Made by a program: the position numbers and the translations under genes. The notes under the pieces are model-generated. The model saw nothing but the letters and a program-made list of their open reading frames with translations. It was not told the origin of the DNA and ran no database searches. From Vibrio sp. SS-MA-C1-2 (lineage in GTDB: Bacteria; Pseudomonadota; Gammaproteobacteria; Enterobacterales; Vibrionaceae), in the NCBI RefSeq assembly GCF_021513135.1, contig NZ_CP090980.1, positions 975,958-1,039,957 of the forward strand: 64,000 nucleotides of DNA. The letters run 5' to 3'. Below, piece after piece: positions 48,613 to 57,999 of this stretch (its first letter is position 1; every line of letters begins with the position of its first letter).

Positions 48613-49107
48613 ATGGAAAACCCATCTCGACGACGATTTTTTTCTCAGTTAGTTAAACCCAGTAGGCAAGCAGAATCTAAGCATACGACGATTCACCAAT
48701 TACCGTGGTTGAAAAGCGATAATGGTTTTACGGATATTTGCACACGTTGTGAAAAGTGTATTCAATCGTGTGAAAGCAACATTATTGTCAAAGGTGTGGG
48801 AGGATTTCCAACGGTAGAGTTTTCAGTGGGGGAATGTACTTTCTGCTATCAATGCGCTGAAAATTGCCCTGAATCACTGTTTGACGAAAAAACAACGTTA
48901 CCTTGGCAAATTAAAGCAGATATCTCTTCGGCATGTCTTGCTAAAAACAATATAGAGTGTCGAAGCTGTGCTGAACAGTGCGACCAAAATTCGATTCAAT
49001 TTAAATTACAAATTGGCAAGGTAGCCCAACCTCAGGTGGATATAACAAGTTGTAATGGCTGTGGTGCATGTGTTGCTGGATGCCCCGTTTCAGCCATCTC
49101 CCTTTAA
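48613..49107 (+). CDS. napF: Ferredoxin-type protein NapF
   Basis: 164 residues with four cysteine clusters: CTRCEKCIQSC, CTFCYQCAENCP, CRSCAEQC and CNGCGACVAGCP, for three or four 4Fe-4S centres. The N-terminus (RRRFFSQLVKPS) is a typical twin-arginine-like opening, although NapF is cytoplasmic and aids NapA maturation. It starts the nap operon, 40 bases before napD. Confidence 0.9.
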   Translation: MENPSRRRFFSQLVKPSRQAESKHTTIHQLPWLKSDNGFTDICTRCEKCIQSCESNIIVKGVGGFPTVEFSVGECTFCYQCAENCPESLFDEKTTLPWQIKADISSACLAKNNIECRSCAEQCDQNSIQFKLQIGKVAQPQVDITSCNGCGACVAGCPVSAISL

Positions 49108-49147
49108 AGTACAAGTCAATATCTCAATGATCAGGTAAGGAATTCTG

Positions 49148-49420
49148 ATGTTATTAAATGAAGTTCATATTTCAAGTTTAGTTGTTCATACCAATCCTGT
49201 TCATTTAGCTGTAATTGAACAACAAATTGCCCAATTTAACAATGCTGAAATTTATGGTTCGAATCCAGATGGCAAAATTGTGGTGGTATTAGAAACCGAA
49301 AATCAAGGCTTTGTGACAGAAACTATCGATGCGATAAACAATTTGCCAAATGTGTTAAGTACGGCGTTAGTTTATCACCAGATTGAAACGAATCTCGATG
49401 GCGATATCGTGAGTCAATAA
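49148..49420 (+). CDS. napD: NapD, Tat-chaperone for NapA
   Basis: 90 residues, with EVHISSLVVHTNPVHLAV and a beta-alpha-beta ferredoxin-like fold. NapD binds the NapA signal peptide and prevents early export. Gap to napA is 81 bases. Confidence 0.9.
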   Translation: MLLNEVHISSLVVHTNPVHLAVIEQQIAQFNNAEIYGSNPDGKIVVVLETENQGFVTETIDAINNLPNVLSTALVYHQIETNLDGDIVSQ

Positions 49421-49501
49421 ATAGATTAAGTTAAAAATTATATTTCTTCATCAAGCATGAAGGAATGAATATTTTCACATCAACTGGAGTGAAGAATAAC
49501 A

Positions 49502-51991
49502 ATGAAAATGACACGTAGAGCATTTGTTAAAGCAAATGCAGCCGCCTCAGCATCTGCTGTTGCAGGTGTAACTCTGCCAGCATCGGCAACGAACTTAATT
49601 GCAAGTACAGATAAAACCAAAATCACATGGGATAAAGCACCTTGCCGTTTTTGTGGTACGGGTTGTTCGGTACTCATTGGTACTCAAAATGGTAAAGTTG
49701 TAGCGACTCAAGGTGATCCAGAGGCACCTGTTAATAAAGGCTTAAACTGTATCAAAGGATACTTCTTATCTAAGATCATGTACGGTCAAGATCGTTTGCA
49801 ACAACCTCTTCTTCGCATGAAAGATGGTCAATATCATAAAGATGGTGATTTTCAGCCAGTTTCTTGGGATGTGGCATTTGATACCATGGCTGATAAGTGG
49901 AAACAAGCACTGAAAACTAAAGGTCCTGATGCCGTTGGTATGTTCGGTTCTGGCCAGTGGACAGTCATGGAAGGTTATGCCGCTGCTAAAATGATGAAAG
50001 CAGGTTTCCGTACCAATAATATCGATCCAAACGCTCGTCATTGTATGGCGTCTGCAGTAGGTGCATTTATGCGTACCTTCGGTATTGATGAACCAATGGG
50101 TTGTTATGATGACTTCGAGAATGCGGATGTGTTCGTACTTTGGGGTTCAAATATGGCGGAGATGCACCCAGTATTATGGACGCGAATTACTGACCGTCGA
50201 TTAAGTCACCCGCACGTTAAAGTCAATGTGCTTTCTACTTATCATCACCGCTCTTTTGAACTGGCTGATCATGGGTATATTTTTACGCCACAATCTGATT
50301 TAGCGATTGCTAACTATATTGCTAATTACATTATTCAAAATGATGCAGTAAATTGGGATTTTGTTAACAAGCACACCAATTTCAAGCAAGCGACAACAGA
50401 TATTGGTTATGGTCTGCGCGATTCTGATCCACTGCAGCAAGCAGCAAAGAACCCGAATTCAGGAAAAATGAGTAGTATCTCATTTGAAGAGTATAAAGCG
50501 TCAGTTGCCCCTTATACTGCTGAAAAAGCGTCTGAAATGTCTGGTGTTCCTGCAAAAGACCTTGAGGTTTTAGCTAAGCAGTATGCGGATCCAAATACGA
50601 AAGTGATGTCACTTTGGACCATGGGCATGAACCAACATACTCGTGGTGTTTGGATGAATAGCCTTGTTTATAACATTCACTTGCTAACGGGTAAAATCGC
50701 AACACCAGGAAATAGCCCATTCTCATTAACGGGTCAACCTTCTGCCTGTGGTACCGCTCGTGAAGTAGGGACATTCTCACACCGTCTACCTGCTGACATG
50801 GTTGTTGCGAATCCAAAGCACAGAAAGATTGCAGAGAAGATCTGGCAGCTTCCTGAAGGAACGATTCCACCAAAACCAGGTAAACATGCAGTAGCACAAG
50901 ATCGTGCACTTCATGATGGTGAAATTAATGCCTATTGGGTAATGTGTAACAACAATATGCAAGCTGGGCCGAACATTAATGGTGAACGTTTACCGGGCTA
51001 CCGTAACCCTGAAAACTTTGTCGTTTGTTCTGACCCATACCCAACGGTAACCGCACAAGCGTCAGATCTTATCCTTCCAACAGCAATGTGGATTGAGAAA
51101 GAGGGGGCTTATGGTAATGCAGAGCGTCGTACACAAGCTTGGTATCAACAAGTTAAATCAGTGGGCGAATCAAAATCTGACTTATGGCAGATTATGGAGT
51201 TCGCTAAACGCTTCAAGATGGAAGAGATTTGGGGTGAAGAGTTATTAGCTCAAGCACCTGAGTACAGAGGTAAAACAATGTACGACATGCTGTTTAAAAA
51301 CGGCCAAGTTGATAAGTTCCCAATTGAAGAAGCAAAAGAGCTAAATGATGATGCACATGATCAAGGCTTTTATGTTCAAAAAGGTCTGTTCGAAGAGTAC
51401 GCAGAATTTGGTCGTGGACACGGACACGATTTAGCCCCTTACGATGTTTATCACCAAACTCGCGGTCTTCGTTGGCCTGTTGTCGATGGTAAAGAAACCA
51501 AATGGCGTTATAAAGAAGGTTCAGATCCTTATGCCAAAGCAGGAACAGATTGGGACTTCTATGGTAAACCCGATGGTAAAGCATTAATTATCTCAGCACC
51601 TTATGAAGCGCCACCAGAAGTGCCAAACAGTGAATTCGATCTTTGGTTATGTACGGGGCGAGTACTAGAGCATTGGCACACAGGAACAATGACGCGTCGT
51701 GTCCCTGAACTGTATAAAGCAGTGCCTGATGCGCTATGTTACATCAACCCTGAAGATGCCAAACAACGTGGCTTACGTCGTGGTGAAGAAGTGTTAATTC
51801 AGAACAGTCGTGGTGAAGTGAGAGCGCGTGTTGAAACTCGTGGTCGTAACCGTCCACCAAAAGGGTTAGTTTTTGTTCCGTTCTTCGATGCGAAAATTTT
51901 GGTTAATAAGCTGATTTTAGATGCCACTGATCCGTTATCTAAACAGACAGATTTTAAAAAGTGTCCAGTGAAGATTACCAAGATTGCTTAA
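49502..51991 (+). CDS. napA: Periplasmic nitrate reductase catalytic subunit
   Basis: 829 residues. A Tat signal with [20 protein letters not shown] precedes a 4Fe-4S motif ([13 protein letters not shown], then LNCIKG) and the active-site Cys in [13 protein letters not shown] that ligates molybdenum at the bis-MGD cofactor. It reduces nitrate to nitrite in the periplasm. It lies between napD and napB, and NapB/NapC deliver its electrons. The size is normal. Confidence 0.95.
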   Translation: MKMTRRAFVKANAAASASAVAGVTLPASATNLIASTDKTKITWDKAPCRFCGTGCSVLIGTQNGKVVATQGDPEAPVNKGLNCIKGYFLSKIMYGQDRLQQPLLRMKDGQYHKDGDFQPVSWDVAFDTMADKWKQALKTKGPDAVGMFGSGQWTVMEGYAAAKMMKAGFRTNNIDPNARHCMASAVGAFMRTFGIDEPMGCYDDFENADVFVLWGSNMAEMHPVLWTRITDRRLSHPHVKVNVLSTYHHRSFELADHGYIFTPQSDLAIANYIANYIIQNDAVNWDFVNKHTNFKQATTDIGYGLRDSDPLQQAAKNPNSGKMSSISFEEYKASVAPYTAEKASEMSGVPAKDLEVLAKQYADPNTKVMSLWTMGMNQHTRGVWMNSLVYNIHLLTGKIATPGNSPFSLTGQPSACGTAREVGTFSHRLPADMVVANPKHRKIAEKIWQLPEGTIPPKPGKHAVAQDRALHDGEINAYWVMCNNNMQAGPNINGERLPGYRNPENFVVCSDPYPTVTAQASDLILPTAMWIEKEGAYGNAERRTQAWYQQVKSVGESKSDLWQIMEFAKRFKMEEIWGEELLAQAPEYRGKTMYDMLFKNGQVDKFPIEEAKELNDDAHDQGFYVQKGLFEEYAEFGRGHGHDLAPYDVYHQTRGLRWPVVDGKETKWRYKEGSDPYAKAGTDWDFYGKPDGKALIISAPYEAPPEVPNSEFDLWLCTGRVLEHWHTGTMTRRVPELYKAVPDALCYINPEDAKQRGLRRGEEVLIQNSRGEVRARVETRGRNRPPKGLVFVPFFDAKILVNKLILDATDPLSKQTDFKKCPVKITKIA

Positions 51992-52118
51992 TGACTCTTA
52001 TCTCTATTTAAGATTATAAGAATAGTTAAATACTTTAATAAAAGACGGTGCTGTTAATTGCCTATCTGTTCATTGACGGATACAAATTAACAGCCCATCA
52101 AAATAGCGAATTAATAAC

Positions 52119-52574
52119 ATGAAAAAATTATTAGTAACTGTAATGACTTTTGTTGCGCTTCTTTCTGGTTCAGTGATGGCTGAAATTGAAAATACCGGCG
52201 GAATTGGTGGTGTTGAGTCACTTCGTGGTGCTTCAGAGTTAGAAACAACACGTCCAGCTGATGAGATGAAACGAGTTCCACGTTTTCAAGAACTAGAGAG
52301 TGATTTTGTTTATCAGCCACCACTTGTGCCACATACCGTACGTAATTATGAAGTTTCATTAAACTCTAACAAGTGTTTAGCCTGTCATAGCTGGAAAAAT
52401 GCCAAAGAGATGAATGCGACGAAGATCAGTGTGACTCACTTTGTTAATCGTGAAGATGCTGTTCTCGCTGATGTTTCTCCTCGCCGCTATTTTTGTCTAC
52501 AGTGTCACGTTACTCAATCTAGTGCTAAACCATTAGTGGAAAATGAGTTCGTACCTGTTGATGCATTGCGCTAA
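52119..52574 (+). CDS. napB: Dihaem cytochrome c NapB
   Basis: 151 residues, with a cleavable signal (LLVTVMTFVALLSGSVMA) and two CxxCH haem sites (CLACH and CLQCH). It passes electrons from NapC to NapA in the periplasm. Confidence 0.95.
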   Translation: MKKLLVTVMTFVALLSGSVMAEIENTGGIGGVESLRGASELETTRPADEMKRVPRFQELESDFVYQPPLVPHTVRNYEVSLNSNKCLACHSWKNAKEMNATKISVTHFVNREDAVLADVSPRRYFCLQCHVTQSSAKPLVENEFVPVDALR

Positions 52575-52599
52575 TTAGCCATTTAAAGAGAGGCTATTT

Positions 52600-53175
52600 A
52601 TGAAATTACTAAAAAACTTGTGGAAACGCGCAAGTACACCGAGTAAAGCGGCGGCAGGTATTGTCCTTTTTATGGGCTTTATGGGCGGCTTACTATTCTG
52701 GGGGGCATTTAATACTGGAATGGAAGCCACCAATACAGAAGAGTTTTGTTCTGATTGTCATGCGCCTTTAGTGAAAGAGATTCAAGAGACGATCCACTAC
52801 TCAAACCGTTCAGGTGTTCGTGCGATCTGTTCAGATTGTCATGTACCGCATGAGTGGTCAGATAAAATCGTTCGTAAAGTTCAAGCATCAAAAGAACTGT
52901 TTGCTCACTACGTGTTAGATACGATTGGTACGCAAGAGAAGTTTGAAGAGCGTCGAGAATATCTCGCCAATCGAGAATGGTCTAGAATGAAAGAGAATGA
53001 CTCATTAGAGTGTCGTAACTGTCACCAATTTGAGTACATGGATTTTTCAGAACAAGATCCACGTAGCCGTCAACAACACTCGACGTCGTTAGCTTCAGGT
53101 GAGAAGACCTGTATTGATTGTCATAAAGGGATTGCCCATAAATTACCTGATATGCATAACGTTGAAGGTTGGTAA
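52600..53175 (+). CDS. napC: Tetrahaem cytochrome c NapC
   Basis: 191 residues: an N-terminal membrane anchor (AAAGIVLFMGFMGGLLFWGAF) and four CxxCH sites (CSDCH twice, CRNCH, CIDCH). It is a NapC/NirT-family quinol dehydrogenase, feeding electrons from the quinone pool to NapB. NapG and NapH are absent, so NapC is probably the only quinol route. Confidence 0.95.
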   Translation: MKLLKNLWKRASTPSKAAAGIVLFMGFMGGLLFWGAFNTGMEATNTEEFCSDCHAPLVKEIQETIHYSNRSGVRAICSDCHVPHEWSDKIVRKVQASKELFAHYVLDTIGTQEKFEERREYLANREWSRMKENDSLECRNCHQFEYMDFSEQDPRSRQQHSTSLASGEKTCIDCHKGIAHKLPDMHNVEGW

Positions 53176-53184
53176 GGAGTAGAT

Positions 53185-53313
53185 ATGAGTCAACTAGAAT
53201 CATTTATTTGGCATCTGTTAGGTTATAGTGCAATGCCAGTGATTATCTTAGGAGGATTTGTGGTCGTCGCCATTTTTTCCCTCTGGATCCTGTCAATGAC
53301 CAGTGATAAATAA
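53185..53313 (+). CDS. Short TIGR02808-like membrane peptide, last gene of the nap operon
   Basis: 42 residues, one hydrophobic span (AMPVIILGGFVVVAIFSLWIL), opening MSQLESFIWHLLGYS. This matches the short TIGR02808 family that sits at the end of nap operons in Vibrio, from memory. AAGGAG precedes the ATG by five bases, and it starts 10 bases after napC. Its function is unknown; an assembly or stabilising role for membrane-bound Nap parts is a guess. Confidence 0.75.
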   Translation: MSQLESFIWHLLGYSAMPVIILGGFVVVAIFSLWILSMTSDK

Positions 53314-53365
53314 TATGACATTTTGTCAAAGGTAATGGCCGTTAATCTGGCAATTACCGAATAAG

Positions 53366-53416
53366 AAACCGCCGTTTGGTTAACTAAAAATAGTTTAATC
53401 AAGCGGCGGTTTTTTT
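53366..53416 (+). terminator. Terminator of the nap operon
   Basis: A GC-rich stem (AAACCGCCG/CGGCGGTTT) and an internal AT stem are followed by seven T. Confidence 0.85.
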
Positions 53417-53475
53417 GTTATGTTCTCGATAATTCATAGTCTTCCAACTTCTTCTATTGACATTAAAAATGAAAG

Positions 53476-53508
53476 ATGTAAACTTTTTAAATGTTATAAG
53501 GTTTACAT
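53476..53508 (+). promoter_or_regulatory. BirA-type operator upstream of bioY
   Basis: atgtaaac and gtttacat form an inverted repeat with 17 bases between them, as in the BirA operator family (TTGTAAACC N15 GGTTTACAA). It lies 55 bases before the bioY ATG, indicating biotin-dependent repression. Confidence 0.8.
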
Positions 53509-53562
53509 GATTTCTGTGTACCAAATCTAAAATAGTTAATTAACTTATGGATAAGCTGTTCT

Positions 53563-54105
53563 ATGAATATTAAAGATATAGTATTGATCTCTCTTTTCGC
53601 TGCCATCATAGCAATATTGGCTATCTTTCCGCCAATAACATTACCCATTATCCCTGCACCGATTACCGCTCAAACCTTGGGGGTTCTATTGGCGGGTGGA
53701 ATTTTAGGATGGAAGCGTGGGTTTTTATCTATTTCGTTGTTTCTATTCTTAGTGTTTATCGGTTTACCTTTATTACCTGGGGGCAATGGTGGCATTGGCG
53801 TTTTCTTTGGCCTAACTGGCGGTTTCTTAATTAGCTGGCCTTTTGCTGCGTTACTGATGGGATGGCTGGTAGAAAAAAATTGGGATTCATTAAATGCAAC
53901 CAAAGTGTTTATTAGTTGCTTAATCAGTGGTATTGGTTTGATTAACGCAATTGGCGTCCCCTGGTTAGCTTATATGGCTAATATATCATTAGTTGAAGCG
54001 TTTACGGGTTCAATGGTGTTTATTATTGGTGGTGTGATTAAATGCATCATTGCCACTAGTGTCATCATGACAGTTTCACGATCTTATCCTGTTTTATGCC
54101 GTTAG
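53563..54105 (+). CDS. bioY: Biotin transporter S component BioY
   Basis: 180 residues and about six hydrophobic segments. The family pattern PPITLPIIPAPITAQTLGVLLAG and LPLLPGGNGGIGVFFGLTGG is distinctive of BioY, which binds biotin at the membrane. It heads bioYMN. Confidence 0.9.
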   Translation: MNIKDIVLISLFAAIIAILAIFPPITLPIIPAPITAQTLGVLLAGGILGWKRGFLSISLFLFLVFIGLPLLPGGNGGIGVFFGLTGGFLISWPFAALLMGWLVEKNWDSLNATKVFISCLISGIGLINAIGVPWLAYMANISLVEAFTGSMVFIIGGVIKCIIATSVIMTVSRSYPVLCR

Positions 54106-54134
54106 TTTAAAAGAATAAGTTTAAAAGAATAAAA

Positions 54135-54806
54135 ATGATAACTTGTAAAAACGTCACATTAATAAAAGATAATCACACTATTCTTTCTGATATTTCAGTT
54201 AATTTAACTGCAAAAAGAATAGGTATTATTGGCCACAATGGCAGTGGAAAAACTACGTTTAGTAAACTGTTAAATGGATTAGAAATACCAACGTCCGGAG
54301 AGGTGTCACTATTTAATCAAGAGATGGAGCCGATTGAAAAACAGCAACATGTGGGTTTTGTATTTCAAAATCCAGATAACCAAATTATCTTTCCCATTGT
54401 AGAGGAAGACATTGGATTTGGGCTGACTCAACTGGGCTTACCCAAAAAAGAGATTCAACAGCGAGTCGAAGATTTTCTTAATAAGTTTAATTTAGGTCAT
54501 TTAAAACAACGTTTAACTCATCAATTAAGTGGTGGGGAAAAGCAGTTAATTGCACTGATTGGTGTGTTAATTATGCAACCTGAATACATTATTCTTGATG
54601 AACCGACGACATTGTTGGATTTAAAGAATCGCTTAGCATTGATTGAAATACTAAATGATCTTCAACAAAAACTGATTATTGTGAGCCATGATTTAGAATT
54701 GATGTCACAGATGGATCAATTAATTCTTTTTCATAGTGGATCGATTGTTGATAGCGGTGAACCGACCCGTATTCTTACTAAATATCAGGAACTATCAAGG
54801 TGTTAA
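54135..54806 (+). CDS. bioM: Biotin ECF transporter ATPase BioM
   Basis: 223 residues: Walker A GHNGSGKTT, Q-loop region FQNPDNQIIFPIVEEDIGFG, signature LSGGEKQLIALIG, Walker B IILDEPTT and switch SHDLE. The ATPase of the BioYMN energy-coupling-factor transporter. It overlaps bioN by seven bases. Confidence 0.9.
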   Translation: MITCKNVTLIKDNHTILSDISVNLTAKRIGIIGHNGSGKTTFSKLLNGLEIPTSGEVSLFNQEMEPIEKQQHVGFVFQNPDNQIIFPIVEEDIGFGLTQLGLPKKEIQQRVEDFLNKFNLGHLKQRLTHQLSGGEKQLIALIGVLIMQPEYIILDEPTTLLDLKNRLALIEILNDLQQKLIIVSHDLELMSQMDQLILFHSGSIVDSGEPTRILTKYQELSRC

Positions 54807-55429
54807 TTTCAATTTATAGCCAGCGTCAAAGCTGTATTCATCGTTTATCTGCAGCGATAAAATTAATGGCTTTAACTATAATTTGTACAATGGTATTTAT
54901 TTTTGGTGGCTGGAAAATTTTAACCATAACAACCTTTATGACTCTTTTGATGTATAGGTTGGCAAAAATAGAAATTAACACTCTTTTTAAGGCATTAAAG
55001 CCGGCATTGTGGCCTGTTTTATTCATTTTTGTTGCTCAATGTGTCATTAATAATTACACGATAGCGATATATACCATTATAAGATTGCTCGTTATTCTCT
55101 CTTTAGCTTCATTAGTGACATTCACAACGACCACTAACCAAATGCTCGGTTCGATTGAAAAAGGGTTAAGTTATGTTGTTAACACTGAAAGAGCGAAGAA
55201 AATTAGTTTAGCTATTTCATTAACTATCCGTTTTATTCCTAAAGTACGAGAAACCTATTTAGAGATTCAAGATGCTCAAAAGGCGCGAGGAGTTAAAAAT
55301 AATTGGTGGGCTTTAGCAACGGTGACCATAATTCGAGTATTAAAATCAGCAGATGACATTTCAGATGCTATTAATACTCGAAGTCGATTATTGAGCCAGA
55401 ATGACAAGTCAGTGGTAATGAGCAAGTAG
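54800..55429 (+). CDS. bioN: Biotin ECF transporter transmembrane component BioN
   Basis: 209 residues, hydrophobic, with EAxxxR-type coupling motif KARGVKN and RVLKSADDISDAINTRS towards the C-terminus. It forms the T component that couples the BioM ATPase to BioY. Confidence 0.85.
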   Translation: MLISIYSQRQSCIHRLSAAIKLMALTIICTMVFIFGGWKILTITTFMTLLMYRLAKIEINTLFKALKPALWPVLFIFVAQCVINNYTIAIYTIIRLLVILSLASLVTFTTTTNQMLGSIEKGLSYVVNTERAKKISLAISLTIRFIPKVRETYLEIQDAQKARGVKNNWWALATVTIIRVLKSADDISDAINTRSRLLSQNDKSVVMSK

Positions 55430-55430
55430 A

Positions 55431-55512
55431 TATAAGCCTTATACTTGACGCTGCTAGGTTGTTGGCGTCGCTCGTTTGCAGCCTACTAGCAAATCCAATT
55501 ATTTTAAGTATA
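55431..55512 (+). repeat. ERIC-like element with internal deletion
   Basis: 82 bp with arms tacttgacgctgctaggttg and ctactagcaaatccaattat and no central stem-loop. Confidence 0.7.
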
Positions 55513-55582
55513 AGTAAAAGAAAAGAATCTATTCAGCTTTCTTTGTAAATAGAGAGCAAGTCAAAGAGAATTAAGGAAAGTT

Positions 55583-56011
55583 GTGATAAAGCTACGTCCA
55601 CACCATTTACTTTGTTGTTTAACATTTTCAGGAAAAGGGTATACCCAAGCATTTATTGATAATTACTATCAAATTATTGGGCGGTTAAAAAAGCAAGAAA
55701 AAGTCAAAATTGTGGCCAGCCCAGACGATATTTGTTCACCCGTTTGCCAAGATAAATCACATCACTGTTTTGAATCAAGAATTACAGCACGAGACCAAGC
55801 GGTGCTAGAAGACTTTGAGCGATATACTGACTTACATTTAAAAGTAGATTCAATCATCGAACCAAACTTATTATTTAACGACGAAATTCAAAAATTCTTT
55901 AAGCAAGATCTTATCCGAACCGGTTGTATTGATTGTCAGTGGAAAGATCTTTGTGATCTAGAGGCTGAGAATAACTTTAGTTCCGCTGTTTTAAATAGAA
56001 AAGAGGTTTAA
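55583..56011 (+). CDS. DUF1284-family putative iron-sulfur protein
   Basis: 142 residues, started by GTG behind AAGGAAAG. LRPHHLLCCLTFSGKGY is the family opening. Clustered cysteines (LCC, DICSPVCQ, HHCF, CIDCQWKDLC) suggest an iron-sulfur or metal site. Function is unknown. It lies alone between ERIC copies, on the strand of bioYMN but separated by 150 bases. Confidence 0.8.
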   Translation: MIKLRPHHLLCCLTFSGKGYTQAFIDNYYQIIGRLKKQEKVKIVASPDDICSPVCQDKSHHCFESRITARDQAVLEDFERYTDLHLKVDSIIEPNLLFNDEIQKFFKQDLIRTGCIDCQWKDLCDLEAENNFSSAVLNRKEV

Positions 56012-56098
56012 TTTCTTGTTTTCTTAATTAATTGTTATTAAAGTTATATAACAATGGAACGATAAAGGTGGATATTTAGGGATGAATAAAGGGATGGT

Positions 56099-56218
56099 TT
56101 ATCCCTTCATACTTGAAGTCGTTAGGTTGTTAGCTGCATTCATTTGCCCCAATCATAGAGTACTCATGGGGCCTCACTCAATTTCCGCCGATTAGCAACG
56201 CCAAATATTTTAGATATA
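56099..56218 (+). repeat. ERIC-like palindromic element, near full length
   Basis: 120 bp with cttcatacttgaagtcgttagg, ccccaatcat/tcatgggg and ccgattagcaacgccaa. Confidence 0.75.
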
Positions 56219-56320
56219 GCAGGGACTGTTAGCTGATTTAACGTTAATTCATTTTAATTAGGTGACAGTCTCTTGCGTGCTGTTTTATCTTTAGTATTTT
56301 TTTATCTTCAGTACCGCTGA

Positions 56321-56809
56321 TTACTCATCTTCTAACACATGGGCTTCCATCTCTTCACCAATCTGTTTTCTCATCTCCATTAAACGAAGTGCTGACTGAT
56401 GAAGTTTAATATCTCTGGCAGACTCTGGAATCCACTGAGGGACTTTGGTTGGCTTACCATTTTCATCAACAGCCACCATGATGACAATACAGTGCGTCGT
56501 TAAAGTTTTATTATTAACTGACGTTGGATCACTGGCTTTAACCGTCAATCCCACATGCATAGAAGAGGAGCCGGTGTGTATGATTTGAGCTTTTACTTCG
56601 ACTAATTGGCCAACTTGAACGGGGGCAACAAAGCGAATTCCTCCAGCATAAACCGTAACACAATATTTACCACTCCAACCGGCTGCACAAGCGTAGGCGG
56701 CTAAATCGATCCACTTCATGACAACACCACCATGAACTTTGCCACCAAAATTAACATCTGTCGGTTCTGCTAAAAATTTAAGGGTGATTTCTCTTTGCTC
56801 TGATGACAT
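56321..56809 (-). CDS. Acyl-CoA thioesterase, hotdog fold (YciA-like)
   Basis: 162 residues from the ATG at 56809, with AAAGGA before it. FLAEPTDVNFGGKVHGGVVMKWID contains the hotdog active-site helix; RFVAPVQVGQLVEVKAQI and the GSSSMHVG strand follow. It hydrolyses acyl-CoA; chain-length preference cannot be read from sequence. A longer start at 56866 is rejected on ribosome-site grounds. It is convergent with the DUF1284 gene. Confidence 0.85.
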   Translation of the reverse strand: MSSEQREITLKFLAEPTDVNFGGKVHGGVVMKWIDLAAYACAAGWSGKYCVTVYAGGIRFVAPVQVGQLVEVKAQIIHTGSSSMHVGLTVKASDPTSVNNKTLTTHCIVIMVAVDENGKPTKVPQWIPESARDIKLHQSALRLMEMRKQIGEEMEAHVLEDE

Positions 56810-56866
56810 GTCAATTCCTTTTATGTCAATTTGTTTAATGATTAATGAAGCTGCTAAGTAAAGCAT

Positions 56867-57186
56867 GAAAAATAAGATAAAAATAGAGAGTAATGGTAAA
56901 AGTAGAAATACTCAACAGGGTTTTATTTATCACTAGATATATTAATTATATCAAGATATCCCTGCCATCCTTGTTATTGTTAGGCCAATCAAGGTTAGGT
57001 TGATCGTTGTAACTGTTGTATTCATTTGCCTACTCGTAATGACGATTATTTTAGACATCAGTCATTAAGTAAAAAACTCCATTATGCAAACAGTTGAACT
57101 TTTTTGTGTGCTAGCTCACAAAAATGTTAAATGAATGTTATATTTTATTTATGGGTTAAAAATTATTGATAAATGGAGTGTGATTA
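56867..57186. other. Intergenic region upstream of the sensor gene
   Basis: 320 bases. A decayed ERIC-type trace lies at about 57000-57062. The CRP site and promoter at 57105-57144 are listed separately. Nothing else is seen. Confidence 0.4.
57105..57120 (+). promoter_or_regulatory. CRP site upstream of the sensor/MFS/binding-protein module
   Basis: tgtgtgctagctcaca matches TGTGA N6 TCACA at nine of ten fixed positions, embedded in a longer palindrome (TTTTTGTG..CACAAAAA). A TATATT-like -10 follows at 57139-57144, so CRP would act at or near class II position. It lies 67 bases before the first gene. Confidence 0.7.
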
Positions 57187-57987
57187 TTGAGAGCTTTTTT
57201 AGATGTTCATTTTAAGCTAGTCGTAGCGGTTTGGTTTATCCTATTTTCAGTATTAAGCCTGCTCTGTTTAATTAATTTTATTAAGTTTGATAACTTAATG
57301 TCTCAGGTTATTTCATCAAAACTAGATGTCGTGGTGACCTCTTTAAATAGTTCAATTAAGCGTGTTGAGCGCTTAGGAATGTCATTAGATTCTTCACAAA
57401 ATTTATTAACATCTATGGAGTCAGCACTGAATCGAAACCCTAATATTAAATCGATTATTGTGACAGACAGTCAAGGAAAAATTGTTCTATCAAGCGCTAG
57501 CCTTTCAAATCTTAATAATGCAGATACGAACTCCGTCAGCATAGACAGTAAAGTGATAAAAAAGTCCGTCACTACACAAGATGAAACTTGGCTTGTTACT
57601 CAGGGCGAACAGATCATTATAGGAAAAACATTATTTAATAATTTTTCTGAAAAAAGTGGCTCAATCATTATTGATTATGATAAATCGTCGCTCTTTTCGC
57701 TCTTTTCTTTAGTTAAATATCACTTGATACAGATGACATTAGCGATCTTTTTAGCCATTTCTCTTTTAGCTTTTTTAGTTATTCGTATTTCATTTAATGA
57801 CATTACTCAAGTTATTCGCTTTATCCAAACGTATACGATTAACCGAAAAAATCATCATAAAATGGAGTTGAATAATAGCCAATCAAGCTATATCGCTGAA
57901 AAAATAACCCACAGTGAACAGATGAGAATAAAAGCAAAAACTGAATTAAAAAATATAAAACATCAAATCAGTCAAACATCAAAATAG
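57187..57987 (+). CDS. Membrane sensor-like protein without an output domain
   Basis: 266 residues, started by TTG behind TGGAG. Transmembrane segment about 10-32 (LVVAVWFILFSVLSLLCLINF), a periplasmic part about 33-175 with a PAS/Cache-like pattern (SIIVTDSQGKIVLSS), a second span about 178-200 (MTLAIFLAISLLAFLVI), and a short polar, Lys-rich tail of about 65 residues. No kinase, GGDEF or methyl-accepting part follows, so it seems to sense and pass the signal to a partner, most likely the MFS fusion just downstream (12 bases). The periplasmic-domain call is from topology and pattern. Confidence 0.7.
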   Translation: MRAFLDVHFKLVVAVWFILFSVLSLLCLINFIKFDNLMSQVISSKLDVVVTSLNSSIKRVERLGMSLDSSQNLLTSMESALNRNPNIKSIIVTDSQGKIVLSSASLSNLNNADTNSVSIDSKVIKKSVTTQDETWLVTQGEQIIIGKTLFNNFSEKSGSIIIDYDKSSLFSLFSLVKYHLIQMTLAIFLAISLLAFLVIRISFNDITQVIRFIQTYTINRKNHHKMELNNSQSSYIAEKITHSEQMRIKAKTELKNIKHQISQTSK

Positions 57988-57999
57988 TCATGGTATTGA

